A stretch of 64,000 bases of DNA from UBA10649 sp965227045. Its GTDB lineage: Bacteria; Actinomycetota; Actinomycetes; S36-B12. Numbering within the stretch: the first letter of the stretch is position 1; each line of letters opens with the position of its first letter. The DNA lies in the NCBI GenBank assembly GCA_965227045.1, contig OZ245718.1, positions 1,178,001 through 1,242,000 on the forward strand, in the 5' to 3' direction. Shown piece by piece: positions 50,466-58,479 of the stretch. The position numbers and the translations under genes are program-made. Under the pieces are notes generated by a model. It saw only the letters and a program-made list of their open reading frames with translations. It had not been told where the DNA came from and did not search any database.

Positions 50466-50975
50466 GTGAAGACAGTCGTCGTACTTCTCGCTGCATTACT
50501 GGTCGCAGGCTGCTCCTCGACGGCCACCACGACGTCGTCGTCCAGCGCTCCGTCCCCGTCGGCATCCGCCTCATCGACAGCCTCCGCAGCCCTCGATCCG
50601 GCGCGGGCCAACGACCCGCTGGTCTGCGCGGCCGTGAACACGCTCGGCCTGCCGCAGGTCCAGGGCGACACCAGCAACCCGCAGTCGCAGCAGGCGCACC
50701 TGGCCTGGTCGCTCTACTTCGGGGCGATCGTCGCCTACCTCGACCAGAACATGCCCACCTTCCGGGGAATGGTGGACGAGGCCGAGCCGGAAGATCGCGC
50801 GGCCGAGCGGAGGGCGCTAGAAGGCGTGGAGGAGATGCGCCGGGTGGCCGAGGAGGGCTCGCTGCACACCGCGGGCGACCCGCCGACGGCGGAAGAGGTC
50901 GCCTCGCTCGAGGCGATCCTCGATGCGTTCGCCACCGCGACGGTCGACGTCTGCCCGTCGTTCGCCACGTCCTGA
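50466..50975 (+). CDS. Lipoprotein
   Basis: 169 residues from GTG 50466, preceded by GGGGAG; GTG 50454 is the alternative. The leader KTVVVLLAALLVAGC ends in a lipobox with the lipid-carrying Cys at residue 16, followed by a Ser/Thr/Ala-rich tether of ~35 residues. The mature part is helical and acidic, with two further Cys (DPLVCAAV near 54 and VDVCPSF near the end) that may form a disulfide. No family is recognised. It follows tRNA-Gly by 17 bp and converges with the FAD-oxidase gene. Confidence 0.82.
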   Translation: MKTVVVLLAALLVAGCSSTATTTSSSSAPSPSASASSTASAALDPARANDPLVCAAVNTLGLPQVQGDTSNPQSQQAHLAWSLYFGAIVAYLDQNMPTFRGMVDEAEPEDRAAERRALEGVEEMRRVAEEGSLHTAGDPPTAEEVASLEAILDAFATATVDVCPSFATS

Positions 50976-50986
50976 TCGCCTAAGGG

Positions 50987-52429
50987 CTAGCCAGGCAGGA
51001 TGTTCGCGTTGATCCGGAAGAGGTTCGTCGGGTCGTATTGCGTCTTGACCCGAGCCAGGCGCGCATACTTCTCGGCCCCGTAGGCCTCGACCACTCGATC
51101 CATCTCGTCGAAGTTCAGCATGTTGACGTACACGCCGGTGCCGACCCATGGCTTCAGCAAGTCGACGGCTGCGCGCGTGCGCGCGATGTAGTCAGCGTCG
51201 TTCTCACGGTCGTCCCAGCTCATCGCGAAGTTGAGCCACATCTGGTAGCCGCGGTTGGAGAACGCGGCAGCACCCTCGTCGATATCCTCGATGGCGCCGC
51301 CGAGGCCGATGATCTCCACCTCGCCGTGCATCGGCATGTCCTTCCAGAAGTCGTACAGAACGTCGATCGCCTCGTAGGACAGCTGCGAGACGTGCGCTTC
51401 CTTCGTGTAGTAGCGATGGCCGTCCGCGAACTCTTCATCGATGATGTGCTGCACACCGGCGCCGAATGGCAGGACCGTGCTGGCGGTGACGCAGGGATTG
51501 CCGACCGTGCCGAGACGGTCGATCAGCTCGATGCCGGCGGGGTCTTCTGCATCCTCCAGCCACATGGAGATGAGCATCAGTAGCCGCTCGCCGACGAGCT
51601 CGGGCGGAACGAAGGGCAGTACGGGCATGTCGTGCTTGAGCGCTGCATGCCATCCGACATTGCGGCCAAGGGTCGGGTAGACCGACGCGTACTGTCGAAG
51701 TGCTTCGACGGCGTCCTCGGGCTTGTACAAGGACACGCCAATGCGCATCATCGGCCCGAAGTCGAAGCCCTGGAACGTGAATCGCGTGACGATCCCGAAG
51801 TTGCCGCCACCGCCCTTAAGTCCCCAGAAGAGATCCGGGTGCTCGGTGGCTGAGGCAACCACCACTTCGCCACTAGCGAGGACGACCTCAAGCTCGACGA
51901 ACTGGTCGCAGGTGAGTCCGTGTTTGCGCGAGAACCATCCGATGCCCCCGCCGAGGGCCAGGCCCGCAACGCCGGTCTCGGACATGATCCCTGCCGGCAC
52001 GATCAAACCGTGCTGTCCGGTTGCCGCATCGACATCGCCGAGGCGGCAACCACCATCGACGTAGACGAGCCTGTTCGCGATATCGACAACAACGCCTCGC
52101 ATCGTGCCGAGGTCAATCGTCAGGCCACCTTCAGAAAGAGACTTCCCCGCGACGTTGTGGCCCCCGCACCGCACTGACGGGCTCAGTACGTGGCGCGCCG
52201 CGGCCTTGACGATCGCGACGACGTCCGATGTCGAGGTGCATCGGGCGATCAGTCCAGGGCGCTTGTCCACCATCGCGTTCCAGACCTCGCGTGCGGAGTC
52301 GTATCCCGCGTCATCCGGACCGATGAGTTCGCCGACGAACTCCCCCGCGAGCTCGCCGACGAGCGTGGCGCGCAGGTCGGAGTCGACCCTTCCAGGATCT
52401 GCGCTCTGCCGATACGAGGCTGTAGTCAT
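50987..52429 (-). CDS. FAD-linked oxidase, berberine-bridge type
   Basis: 480 residues from ATG 52429. The FAD-binding PCMH domain has RCGGHNVAGKSLSEGGLTIDL, whose His is the usual covalent FAD attachment, and GVAGLALGGGIGWFSRKHGL. The second, cysteine attachment of bicovalent members is missing at the expected place (GIMSETGV). The BBE domain closes with YDPTNLFRINANI. It oxidises an alcohol or sugar-like compound with O2. A frame to 52732 runs into the EthD gene and is rejected. The EthD gene lies 46 bp upstream, so one operon is likely. Confidence 0.9.
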   Translation of the reverse strand: MTTASYRQSADPGRVDSDLRATLVGELAGEFVGELIGPDDAGYDSAREVWNAMVDKRPGLIARCTSTSDVVAIVKAAARHVLSPSVRCGGHNVAGKSLSEGGLTIDLGTMRGVVVDIANRLVYVDGGCRLGDVDAATGQHGLIVPAGIMSETGVAGLALGGGIGWFSRKHGLTCDQFVELEVVLASGEVVVASATEHPDLFWGLKGGGGNFGIVTRFTFQGFDFGPMMRIGVSLYKPEDAVEALRQYASVYPTLGRNVGWHAALKHDMPVLPFVPPELVGERLLMLISMWLEDAEDPAGIELIDRLGTVGNPCVTASTVLPFGAGVQHIIDEEFADGHRYYTKEAHVSQLSYEAIDVLYDFWKDMPMHGEVEIIGLGGAIEDIDEGAAAFSNRGYQMWLNFAMSWDDRENDADYIARTRAAVDLLKPWVGTGVYVNMLNFDEMDRVVEAYGAEKYARLARVKTQYDPTNLFRINANILPG

Positions 52430-52475
52430 GGTGCGTCGTCTCCGTTCGTAGCGTGTGGTTGCTTCGGGCAGCTGG

Positions 52476-53384
52476 CTACACCAGCACGTGGGTGGGCTCG
52501 GGAAGGAACAGGTGCGACACGTCGGCTTCGAGCTGACTGGTCGCCTCGAGCCGACGGATGGCATCGGCGACGGCGATTCCGCGCACGCCAGCAAGGGTGA
52601 TATCTCCGGCGAACTTCGTGGTGATGCATCGCTCCACGCGGGCGGCGTGCACGGCGTTGCAATGCGCGCTGATCGAGTCGGCGATGGCCGCCCATGCCGA
52701 CGTGTCCGCGAACCTCTCCAGTGACGCGTCATCAGCGACGACTACCTCGACCATTGCCTGATACTGGCGAGCAAGGGGCTTGGACATCTCGACGCCGGGA
52801 TGATCCAACGTGACCTCAAGCTGCTCGAACAGATGACGCCGGACCTTGACTACGTCAGATGAAGCCGCAAGGGACGGGGCCAGATTCTCGACAACCCAGG
52901 CTCGAAAGTCGTCGATGCTGACGTCGTCTCGACGACGCAGGAACAGCAGGTGCCGCGAGAAGGCATCGTGCCCGTCTGGTGCTGGCACGCCCGTGTCATC
53001 GAGTTCGGTCGCTGTGTTGGCGCCGAAGCTGCAGTATGCGATCTGCTGGGACAAGAAGTTGATCCCATCCTCCATCTGAACTCGCGACGCACCTTGGAAC
53101 GCTCCTAGGTCCTCCATCGTCGGGAAGGTCGCCTCGGGCACACCGTGGAAGTCGTCTTCGGGAGCTGGCCTGTGACTGATGCCGGGTGTCCGTGGCCAGG
53201 TCTGCGAGTCGAACGAGACAGCGTGCAGCCAGATGTCGCTGATGCCAGGAAATCGCGGAGGCAAGGTGACATGCGCGTTCAGCCAGTACTCGTAGAAGTC
53301 GTCGAGGGACAGGCCCTCCTTGGCCTTCAGCGGGATGACCAGCGTCAGTGCGTCGGCCTCCGGGGTCAATCCTGATGTGCTCAT
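52476..53384 (-). CDS. EthD-domain protein, two ferredoxin-like halves
   Basis: 302 residues. Two dimeric alpha/beta-barrel halves are visible: TLVIPLKAKEGLSLDDFYEYWLNAHV (~residue 13) and HLLFLRRRDDVSIDDFRAWVVENL (~146), each the EthD signature of a strand followed by D-D-F. EthD-like proteins accompany catabolic oxidases and small-molecule tailoring. ATG 53384 has GAGAGG five bases upstream. It precedes the FAD-oxidase gene by 46 bp, and twin operator-like elements lie 46-112 bp upstream of its start. Confidence 0.8.
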   Translation of the reverse strand: MSTSGLTPEADALTLVIPLKAKEGLSLDDFYEYWLNAHVTLPPRFPGISDIWLHAVSFDSQTWPRTPGISHRPAPEDDFHGVPEATFPTMEDLGAFQGASRVQMEDGINFLSQQIAYCSFGANTATELDDTGVPAPDGHDAFSRHLLFLRRRDDVSIDDFRAWVVENLAPSLAASSDVVKVRRHLFEQLEVTLDHPGVEMSKPLARQYQAMVEVVVADDASLERFADTSAWAAIADSISAHCNAVHAARVERCITTKFAGDITLAGVRGIAVADAIRRLEATSQLEADVSHLFLPEPTHVLV

Positions 53385-53429
53385 GCGCGCCTCTCGACTG
53401 CACTTGGGGGAGTTTGTCCGAATGAACGC

Positions 53430-53496
53430 AACTGTATGCAGTTATGTGAGCACGTCAAGGCCTTCCGCGTAATCGTTGCAGAGAGTGCATACAGTT
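53430..53496. promoter_or_regulatory. Two inverted AACTGTATGCA operator-like sites
   Basis: AACTGTATGCAGTT (53430-53443, perfect 5-bp arms) and, inverted, TGCATACAGTT (53486-53496) lie 45 bp apart in the gap between the EthD gene and the divergent DHFR-like gene. A repressor of the TetR/MarR size class is suggested; none is adjacent except the HxlR gene. Confidence 0.55.
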
Positions 53497-53580
53497 TTCG
53501 GGGATCTGAGTCCTCCCGCGGCTCGCACACGAGAGGCGAGCCGCAGTTACAATTCGACTCCGCGAACCGAAGGAACCGCC

Positions 53581-54195
53581 ATGGCGAAGCTCGTCTCCAC
53601 CTTGTTCATCACGCTCGACGGCGTTGCCGAGATCGACTTCGCGTGGCATTTCCCGTACTTCGACGCGAACATGGGCGCCGCGGTCGGCGAGGACTACGAG
53701 GACGTCGACGTCCTGCTCCTCGGGCGCGCAACCTACGACAGCTTCGCGGGCGCATGGCCCGAGCGCGAGGCCGGAGGCGGCGACGATGCCCCGTTCGCCA
53801 AGCAGCTGGGCGACGTCCGCAAGGTCGTCGCCACCCGTGGCACGCAGGACCTCGGCTGGCGCAATGTCGAAGTCATCGACGGCGATCTGGTTGCGGCGGT
53901 CACCGCGCTCAAGGCCGAGGACAGCGTCAACAAGATCCTCATTGCCGGGTCGGTCTCGATCGTGCGGCAACTACTCTCGGCCGGGCTGCTCGACGAGTTG
54001 CGCTTGCTCGTGCACCCGATCGCGGCGCGCAACGGCACCCGCCTGTTCGAGGAGGGCGAGCCGATGTATCCGTTCACGCTCCTGAAGACCGAGTCCTTCC
54101 CCACCGGTGTGGTGCGCCTCGTCTACGCGACCGCGGATCTTCCAGCGCCGCAGTCGTATGACGAGATCGTCGACAACGTGCCGAGCGTCGAGTAG
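53581..54195 (+). CDS. Dihydrofolate-reductase-like (RibD C-terminal) protein
   Basis: 204 residues from ATG 53581, preceded by GAAGGA. KLVSTLFITLDGVAEIDFAW is the family opening, VLLLGRATYDSFAGAWP the nucleotide-binding loop, KVVATRGTQDLGW the next strand and KILIAGSVSIVRQLLSAGLLDELRLLVHPIA the C-terminal Rossmann part. Such proteins reduce pteridine- or riboflavin-type or unknown substrates with NADPH. The member group is common in actinomycetes as a stand-alone gene. The GNAT gene begins 9 bp after it. Confidence 0.9.
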   Translation: MAKLVSTLFITLDGVAEIDFAWHFPYFDANMGAAVGEDYEDVDVLLLGRATYDSFAGAWPEREAGGGDDAPFAKQLGDVRKVVATRGTQDLGWRNVEVIDGDLVAAVTALKAEDSVNKILIAGSVSIVRQLLSAGLLDELRLLVHPIAARNGTRLFEEGEPMYPFTLLKTESFPTGVVRLVYATADLPAPQSYDEIVDNVPSVE

Positions 54196-54204
54196 CGAAC
54201 GCTT

Positions 54205-54783
54205 GTGGCCGCCTCCACCTACACGATCAAGGCACTCGACGAGTCGACTTGGCCCGCGTACGCGGCGCTCGTCGAGGCGAACAACGGAGTATTCGGCGGC
54301 TGCTGGTGCATGGGTTTCCATCCCGAAGGCGTCGGCAAGGAGACCACTGCCGCTCTCAATCGCGAACGCAAGCTGAAGCGCGTCGAGGACGGCACTACCC
54401 ACGCCGCCCTGGTGTTTGACGGGGCCGACTGCGTGGGCTGGTGCCAGTTCGGCGCGCCTGAGGAACTGCCGCGGATCAAGAGCCGAGCTGCGTACGACAA
54501 GGGCGCCACGGCGTCGCCCGACTGGCGGATCGCCTGCTGCTTCGTCGGCAAGGGACATCGCCGCAAGGGCATCTTCGCAGCTGGCCTCGCCGGGGCGCTC
54601 GAGCTGATTGCCGCGAACGGCGGAGGAGTGGTCGAGGGCTATCCGGAGGACAGCGAGTCGGTGCCTGCGGGGTTTCTCTACAACGGTGCGCTGTCCACGT
54701 ACGAGGCGCTGGGCTTCGCGCGCGACCGAATGATCGGCAAGCATCGCTGGGTCGTCGCCAAGACTGTGGCGGCCGCACGCTGA
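54205..54783 (+). CDS. GNAT-family N-acetyltransferase
   Basis: 192 residues. IKALDESTWPAYAALVEANNGVFGGCWCMGFHPEG matches a GNAT subgroup with a Trp/Cys-rich N-terminus, and IACCFVGKGHRRKGIFAAGLAGAL holds the acetyl-CoA loop (R/Q-x-x-G-x-A in the form HRRKGIFA). LYNGALSTYEALGFARDR is the C-terminal wedge. The GTG start has no obvious ribosome site and is 9 bp after the DHFR-like gene. Substrate unknown; N-acetyl transfer to a small amine or peptide is likely. Confidence 0.88.
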   Translation: MAASTYTIKALDESTWPAYAALVEANNGVFGGCWCMGFHPEGVGKETTAALNRERKLKRVEDGTTHAALVFDGADCVGWCQFGAPEELPRIKSRAAYDKGATASPDWRIACCFVGKGHRRKGIFAAGLAGALELIAANGGGVVEGYPEDSESVPAGFLYNGALSTYEALGFARDRMIGKHRWVVAKTVAAAR

Positions 54784-54793
54784 GCTGCATCGG

Positions 54794-55228
54794 CTAGCGC
54801 AGCCTCGACACCACGTCCGCAGCCTCGACCTGGCCGCCATCGACTTCGCGCCGCAACTCGAGTGACACGCCCTCTCCGTCCGCGACATCTCCGAAGACGA
54901 AGGGTCCGGGCTGGATCCACTTGTCGCCCCATTGGGTGAGAGCCATGATCACCGTCTTCAACTCAATTGCCTTCTCGGTGACGACGTACTCCGTCTGGTC
55001 CCGCCCCGTGCCGGATTGCCGCCGCTCCATTAGGCCAACCTCGACGAAGCCGTCAAGGCGCTTGGCGAGGATGTTGGTGGCGATTCCCAGGCTCTTTTGG
55101 AACTGCGAGAAACGCGTCGAGCCGACGAAGAGCGCGTCCCGCAGGATCAGCAGGCTCCAGCGCTCGCCGACCAGTTCCAGCGTCCAGGCGGCCGAGCACT
55201 GCTGACCTTCGTACAGGCGTCCAAGCAC
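54794..55228 (-). CDS. HxlR-family transcriptional regulator
   Basis: 144 residues. CSAAWTLELVGERWSLLILRDALFVGSTRFSQFQKSLGIATNILAKRLDGFVEVGLMERR is the HxlR winged helix-turn-helix, with the Cys near residue 11 that is redox- or electrophile-sensing in several members. A C-terminal extension of ~35 residues is unusual for its size. It lies divergent from an NAD(P)-binding protein gene with a perfect palindrome between, the usual layout for local autoregulation. Confidence 0.92.
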   Translation of the reverse strand: MLGRLYEGQQCSAAWTLELVGERWSLLILRDALFVGSTRFSQFQKSLGIATNILAKRLDGFVEVGLMERRQSGTGRDQTEYVVTEKAIELKTVIMALTQWGDKWIQPGPFVFGDVADGEGVSLELRREVDGGQVEAADVVSRLR

Positions 55229-55242
55229 CCCGCCAAAATACC

Positions 55243-55283
55243 TTGACTTGCATCACGCAAGCAAGTAACTTGCGTGATGCAAG
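55243..55283 (+). promoter_or_regulatory. HxlR operator and promoter of the NAD(P)-binding protein gene
   Basis: TTGACT (55243-55248), a 17-bp spacer and TAACTT (55266-55271) make a good promoter for the plus-strand gene at 55320. A perfect 15-bp palindrome (arms 55247-55261 and 55269-55283, each arm itself CTTGC-ATCAC-GCAAG) overlaps it and lies beside the HxlR gene. Repression by HxlR would block the plus-strand promoter. Confidence 0.82.
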
Positions 55284-55319
55284 CGACTGGCGAGCTCAAC
55301 CTCACGATGGGGAGCCTTG

Positions 55320-55979
55320 ATGACGAACGCACAGGCAACGAAGCAACTCAGGATCGTGGTGCTCGGCGCGGCCGGGGGCACCGGAACGCAGGTTGTCGAC
55401 CGCGCACTCGCGGACGGCCACCACGTGGTCGCAGCCGTGCGACACCCCGACGCGGTTGCGGCACGAGACAGGCTCGTTGTCGTGCGTGCCGACGTCCTCG
55501 ATCCCACGACTGTCGCGGACGCGGTCGTCGGTGCCGACGTCGTCATCTCGACAATCGGGCCGGCGAGCAACCGTAAGGCAGGCACGCTCATCTCCGAAGG
55601 CACGCACAACATGTTGGCGGCGTGTAGCGCCGGAGGCGTCGGCCGGTTCGTTCTCGAGAGCGGGATGATCTGCAGCGACGGTGCCGAGTTGTCCGGTGGC
55701 GGTCGATTTGCCGTCAAGGTCTTCGGTCTTGTCTATCCCGCATTGAAGGTCGACAAGCTCAAGGCCGAGGACGAGATCCGGGGAAGTTCTGTTGACTGGG
55801 TGATCGTCCGTCCGCCGGCACTCAAGCACTCCCCGGCCACCGGCCAGTACCTCGCCGGTCCTGGCGCACGCATCCTGCCGGCGAAGTCTCTCTCGCACGG
55901 CGACTGTGCCGCGGTGCTGGTGAAAGCCGCGGTCGATGCGTCGTGGAGCCGGCAGGTCGTCAACGTCGGTCGCGCCTGA
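55320..55979 (+). CDS. NAD(P)H-binding atypical SDR (NmrA-like)
   Basis: 219 residues from ATG 55320 (GGGGAG five bases upstream). RIVVLGAAGGTGTQVVDRALADGHHVVAAVRHPD is the G-x-x-G-x-x-G dinucleotide-binding start of the NAD(P)-binding/NmrA group, and VVISTIGPASNRKAGTLISEGTHNML the next block. The catalytic Tyr-x3-Lys is not clearly kept, so it may be a redox sensor or reductase of unusual type. It is controlled by a divergent HxlR regulator, a pairing typical of quinone or electrophile stress. Confidence 0.9.
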   Translation: MTNAQATKQLRIVVLGAAGGTGTQVVDRALADGHHVVAAVRHPDAVAARDRLVVVRADVLDPTTVADAVVGADVVISTIGPASNRKAGTLISEGTHNMLAACSAGGVGRFVLESGMICSDGAELSGGGRFAVKVFGLVYPALKVDKLKAEDEIRGSSVDWVIVRPPALKHSPATGQYLAGPGARILPAKSLSHGDCAAVLVKAAVDASWSRQVVNVGRA

Positions 55980-56006
55980 CTCACGCTCCCCCGCCGACGA
56001 GAGGCG

Positions 56007-56402
56007 TTAGGCGTCGGCGTCCTTGGTCAGGGCCATCCCCTGCAGTTCAAGCGCAAGTTCCGGGTGGGCCAGACGAGCCACGCCGATGCAGGTCAGCGCG
56101 GGGCGATGATCGCCGGCCCACGGCGCATAGACGGACTTCAACGCCGAGGACAGTCCGTCCATGTCGGTGGTGAACATCGTCAGCATCACGACGCGAGTGC
56201 GGTCGGTGCCAGCCGACTCAAGGCACGCATCGAGCGTGCGCAGGATGGACGTCAGCTGGGATTCGACGTCGCTGCCGGACGTCGAGACGATGCCCGACCA
56301 GTGCACCTGGCCTCCCGCGACGACGACCTGCGAGACGCCGAGGGACGCGAGGCGCTCGGGGTCGAGGTAGCCGATGTCCGGGTTACTGCGATGAATCCTC
56401 AC
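56007..56402 (-). CDS. RidA-family protein
   Basis: 131 residues from GTG 56402, preceded by GAGGAG. VRIHRSNPDIGYLDPERLASLGVSQVVVAGGQVHWSG is the RidA/YjgF opening, TDRTRVVMLTMFTTDMDG carries the conserved Arg and strand, and ALTCIGVARLAHPELALELQGMAL is the closing P-x(4)-E region, here with Glu followed by Leu-Gln. RidA hydrolyses reactive enamines/imines; this member's substrate is uncertain. It diverges from the aldo/keto reductase, with a shared 49-bp promoter gap. Confidence 0.85.
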   Translation of the reverse strand: MRIHRSNPDIGYLDPERLASLGVSQVVVAGGQVHWSGIVSTSGSDVESQLTSILRTLDACLESAGTDRTRVVMLTMFTTDMDGLSSALKSVYAPWAGDHRPALTCIGVARLAHPELALELQGMALTKDADA

Positions 56403-56451
56403 GACTCGCTCCTCTACGTTGGACCTACCGACAATGGCAGGAGCGGCAACC

Positions 56452-57450
56452 ATGGACAAGCGAACCCTCGGCACGAACGGCCCTGAGGTCTCCGCCCTCG
56501 GCCTGGGCTGCATGACCATGACAGGCGGCTACAGCGACAAGCCCGACCGCCAGGAGATGATCGCGCTGATCCATGCCGCGGTCGACCGCGGCGTCACCTT
56601 CTTCGACACCGCGGAGGTCTACGGGCCATACGTGAACGAGGAGTTGGTCGGCGAGGCGCTCGCGCCCTACCGCGACCAGGTCACCATCGCGACGAAGTTC
56701 GGCTGGGATATCGGGCCGGATGGGTCGATGCCAACACCGAAGGTCACGAGCCGGCCCGAGGTCATCCGTCGCGTCGTCGAGGGCTCGCTGACCCGCCTCG
56801 GCGTCGACACGATCGACCTGTACTACCAGCATCGCGTGGACCCCGACGTGCCGATCGAGGACGTCGCCGGCGCGGTCAAGGAGCTCATCGAGGCTGGCAA
56901 GGTCAAGTACTTCGGCATGTCGGAGGCTGCGGCGGCCACGATCCGTCGCGCGCACGCGGTGCAGCCAGTGACGGCAGTGCAGAGCGAGTACTCGATCTGG
57001 TGGCGACGTCCCGAGGAAGAGGTGCTGCCAACGTGCGAGGAGCTCGGCATCGGGTTCGTGCCGTACAGCCCCCTCGGCCGCGGCTTCCTCACCGGCACCA
57101 TCAGCGCGACGACAACGTTCGACTCCATGAACGACTCCCGTAACGGGAACCCGCGATTCACCCCCGAGGCCCTTGCTCACAACCAGGCCGTGGTCGACCT
57201 GCTCGCTGCCGTCGGCGAGAGGAAGGGTGCGACGCCCGCCCAGGTCGCACTCGCCTGGCTGCTCGCGCAGAAGCCGTGGATCGTGCCTATCCCCGGGACC
57301 CGCAAGCTGCACCGGCTGGACGAGAACCTCGGCGCCGTCGACGTCGTCCTGACCGAGGCCGACCTCGCAGAGATCGACGCCGCTGCAGCGCAGATCCAGG
57401 TGTTCGGGGACCGCTACTCGGGGGCCATGGAGCGGATGACCAACCTGTAG
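56452..57450 (+). CDS. Aldo/keto reductase
   Basis: 332 residues from ATG 56452 (AGGAG nine bases upstream). VSALGLGCMTMTGGYSDKPDRQ is the family opening, FFDTAEVYGPYVNEELVGEAL holds the catalytic Asp and Tyr, ATKFGW the Lys, and LYYQHRVDP the His. PYSPLGRGFLTG and IPIPGTRKLHRLDENLGA bind NADPH. All four catalytic residues are present. The group resembles YakC/AKR13-type aldehyde reductases. It is likely cotranscribed with the hydrolase gene 37 bp on, although that has its own leaderless promoter. Confidence 0.95.
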   Translation: MDKRTLGTNGPEVSALGLGCMTMTGGYSDKPDRQEMIALIHAAVDRGVTFFDTAEVYGPYVNEELVGEALAPYRDQVTIATKFGWDIGPDGSMPTPKVTSRPEVIRRVVEGSLTRLGVDTIDLYYQHRVDPDVPIEDVAGAVKELIEAGKVKYFGMSEAAAATIRRAHAVQPVTAVQSEYSIWWRRPEEEVLPTCEELGIGFVPYSPLGRGFLTGTISATTTFDSMNDSRNGNPRFTPEALAHNQAVVDLLAAVGERKGATPAQVALAWLLAQKPWIVPIPGTRKLHRLDENLGAVDVVLTEADLAEIDAAAAQIQVFGDRYSGAMERMTNL

Positions 57451-57475
57451 GTCGACCCGTGTCGGTCCCCCCGCT

Positions 57476-57487
57476 TACGGTGGGCGC
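57476..57487 (+). promoter_or_regulatory. Leaderless -10 box (TACGGT) for the alpha/beta hydrolase gene
   Basis: TACGGT (57476-57481) ends 6 nt before the ATG at 57488 and no ribosome site is visible. Confidence 0.5.
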
Positions 57488-58198
57488 ATGAAGACGCCTC
57501 CGATCGTTCTTGTTCCCGGATTTTGGCTCGGCGCCTGGGCGTGGGACGAGGTCGCCGCCGCGCTCATCGCCGATGGCCACGACGTCATGGCGATCACGCT
57601 GCCCGGCCTCGACTCCGTGCACACCGACAGGTCCTCCATCACCCTCGAGGACCACATCGAGGCGATCTGCGCTGAGGTCATCGCGGCCGGCGACCCGGTG
57701 GTTCTTGCCGTGCACAGCGGAGCGGGGGCACCGGGTTATGCGGTCACCGATCGGATTCCCCAGCAGATCGTGGCGATGATCTACGTCGACTCCGGTCCCG
57801 CGAACGGGCCGCTCGACCCCGAGTTCAGCGACGTCGAGCTGCCGTTGCATTCGCCGGAGAAGCTCGCCGAGGAGGAGAACCTCAGCGGCCTGAGCCAGGA
57901 ACAGCTCGACACCTTCCGGGAGCGGTCGGTTCCCGAGCCCGGTGCGGCCTTGCGGGAATCCGCGGTCCTGACGAACGACGCGCGACTGGACGTGCCCACC
58001 ACAGTGATCTGCACGGCATTCTCATCCGAGCAGTACCAGGCAGCAGCCGAGGAGGGCTACGCGTTCCTCGGCGGACTCAAGGACCTGCACGACGTCTCGT
58101 ACGTGGACCTGCCGACAAGTCACTGGCCCATGTGGTCGCGTCCGCAGGAACTGGCCGCGATCATCTCGGGCATTGCACGCGCAGCGGGCCATCGCTGA
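57488..58198 (+). CDS. Alpha/beta hydrolase
   Basis: 236 residues. PPIVLVPGFWLGAWAWDEVAAAL gives the oxyanion-hole strand, VVLAVHSGAGAPGYAV the nucleophile elbow with Ser, and the C-terminal THSHWPMWSRP-like block (PTSHWPMWSRP) the catalytic His. The cap domain (residues ~110-170, LHSPEKLAEEEN) is charged. It is an esterase, amidase or C-C hydrolase of the methylesterase-like group; the substrate is unknown. No signal peptide is present, so it acts in the cytosol. Confidence 0.9.
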   Translation: MKTPPIVLVPGFWLGAWAWDEVAAALIADGHDVMAITLPGLDSVHTDRSSITLEDHIEAICAEVIAAGDPVVLAVHSGAGAPGYAVTDRIPQQIVAMIYVDSGPANGPLDPEFSDVELPLHSPEKLAEEENLSGLSQEQLDTFRERSVPEPGAALRESAVLTNDARLDVPTTVICTAFSSEQYQAAAEEGYAFLGGLKDLHDVSYVDLPTSHWPMWSRPQELAAIISGIARAAGHR

Positions 58199-58211
58199 CC
58201 CGCGCGCGGGA

Positions 58212-58436
58212 CTACTGCAGGTACCCCTCGACCTCGGACTCGGGGCGCTCCTGCGCCTCGTCGGGATTCACGCCCGCACGCCTGAGCGCGTCGCGCTGCC
58301 GCAACAGGTCCCAGGCCTGGTCGAGCTGGCGCTCGAGCGATTCGATGCGCTTCGCGCCGTCCGGATCGACATGCCCGCCGCGCAGGCTGTGCTCCTCGGC
58401 GATGAGTTCCTCGATGTGCCGGTGCAGTTCGTCCAT
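58212..58436 (-). CDS. DUF2630 family protein
   Basis: 74 residues from ATG 58436, which has CATACT 6 nt upstream; in-frame starts at 58460 and 58502 are less likely. MDELHRHIEELIAEEHSLR and RIESLERQLDQAWDLLRQRDALRRAGVNPDEAQERP are the whole conserved DUF2630 helical hairpin, common in actinomycetes. It is a short coiled-coil-like protein without known role. It diverges from the SAM methyltransferase gene at 58480, and promoters of both lie in the 43-bp gap. Confidence 0.85.
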   Translation of the reverse strand: MDELHRHIEELIAEEHSLRGGHVDPDGAKRIESLERQLDQAWDLLRQRDALRRAGVNPDEAQERPESEVEGYLQ

Positions 58437-58467
58437 GATCGAAGTATGCACCCGCGACATCGCTACG

Positions 58468-58479
58468 TAGGGTGCAGTC
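58468..58479 (+). promoter_or_regulatory. Leaderless -10 box (TAGGGT) for the methyltransferase gene
   Basis: TAGGGT (58468-58473) ends 6 nt before the ATG at 58480, the same spacing as in several other genes here. Confidence 0.5.
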
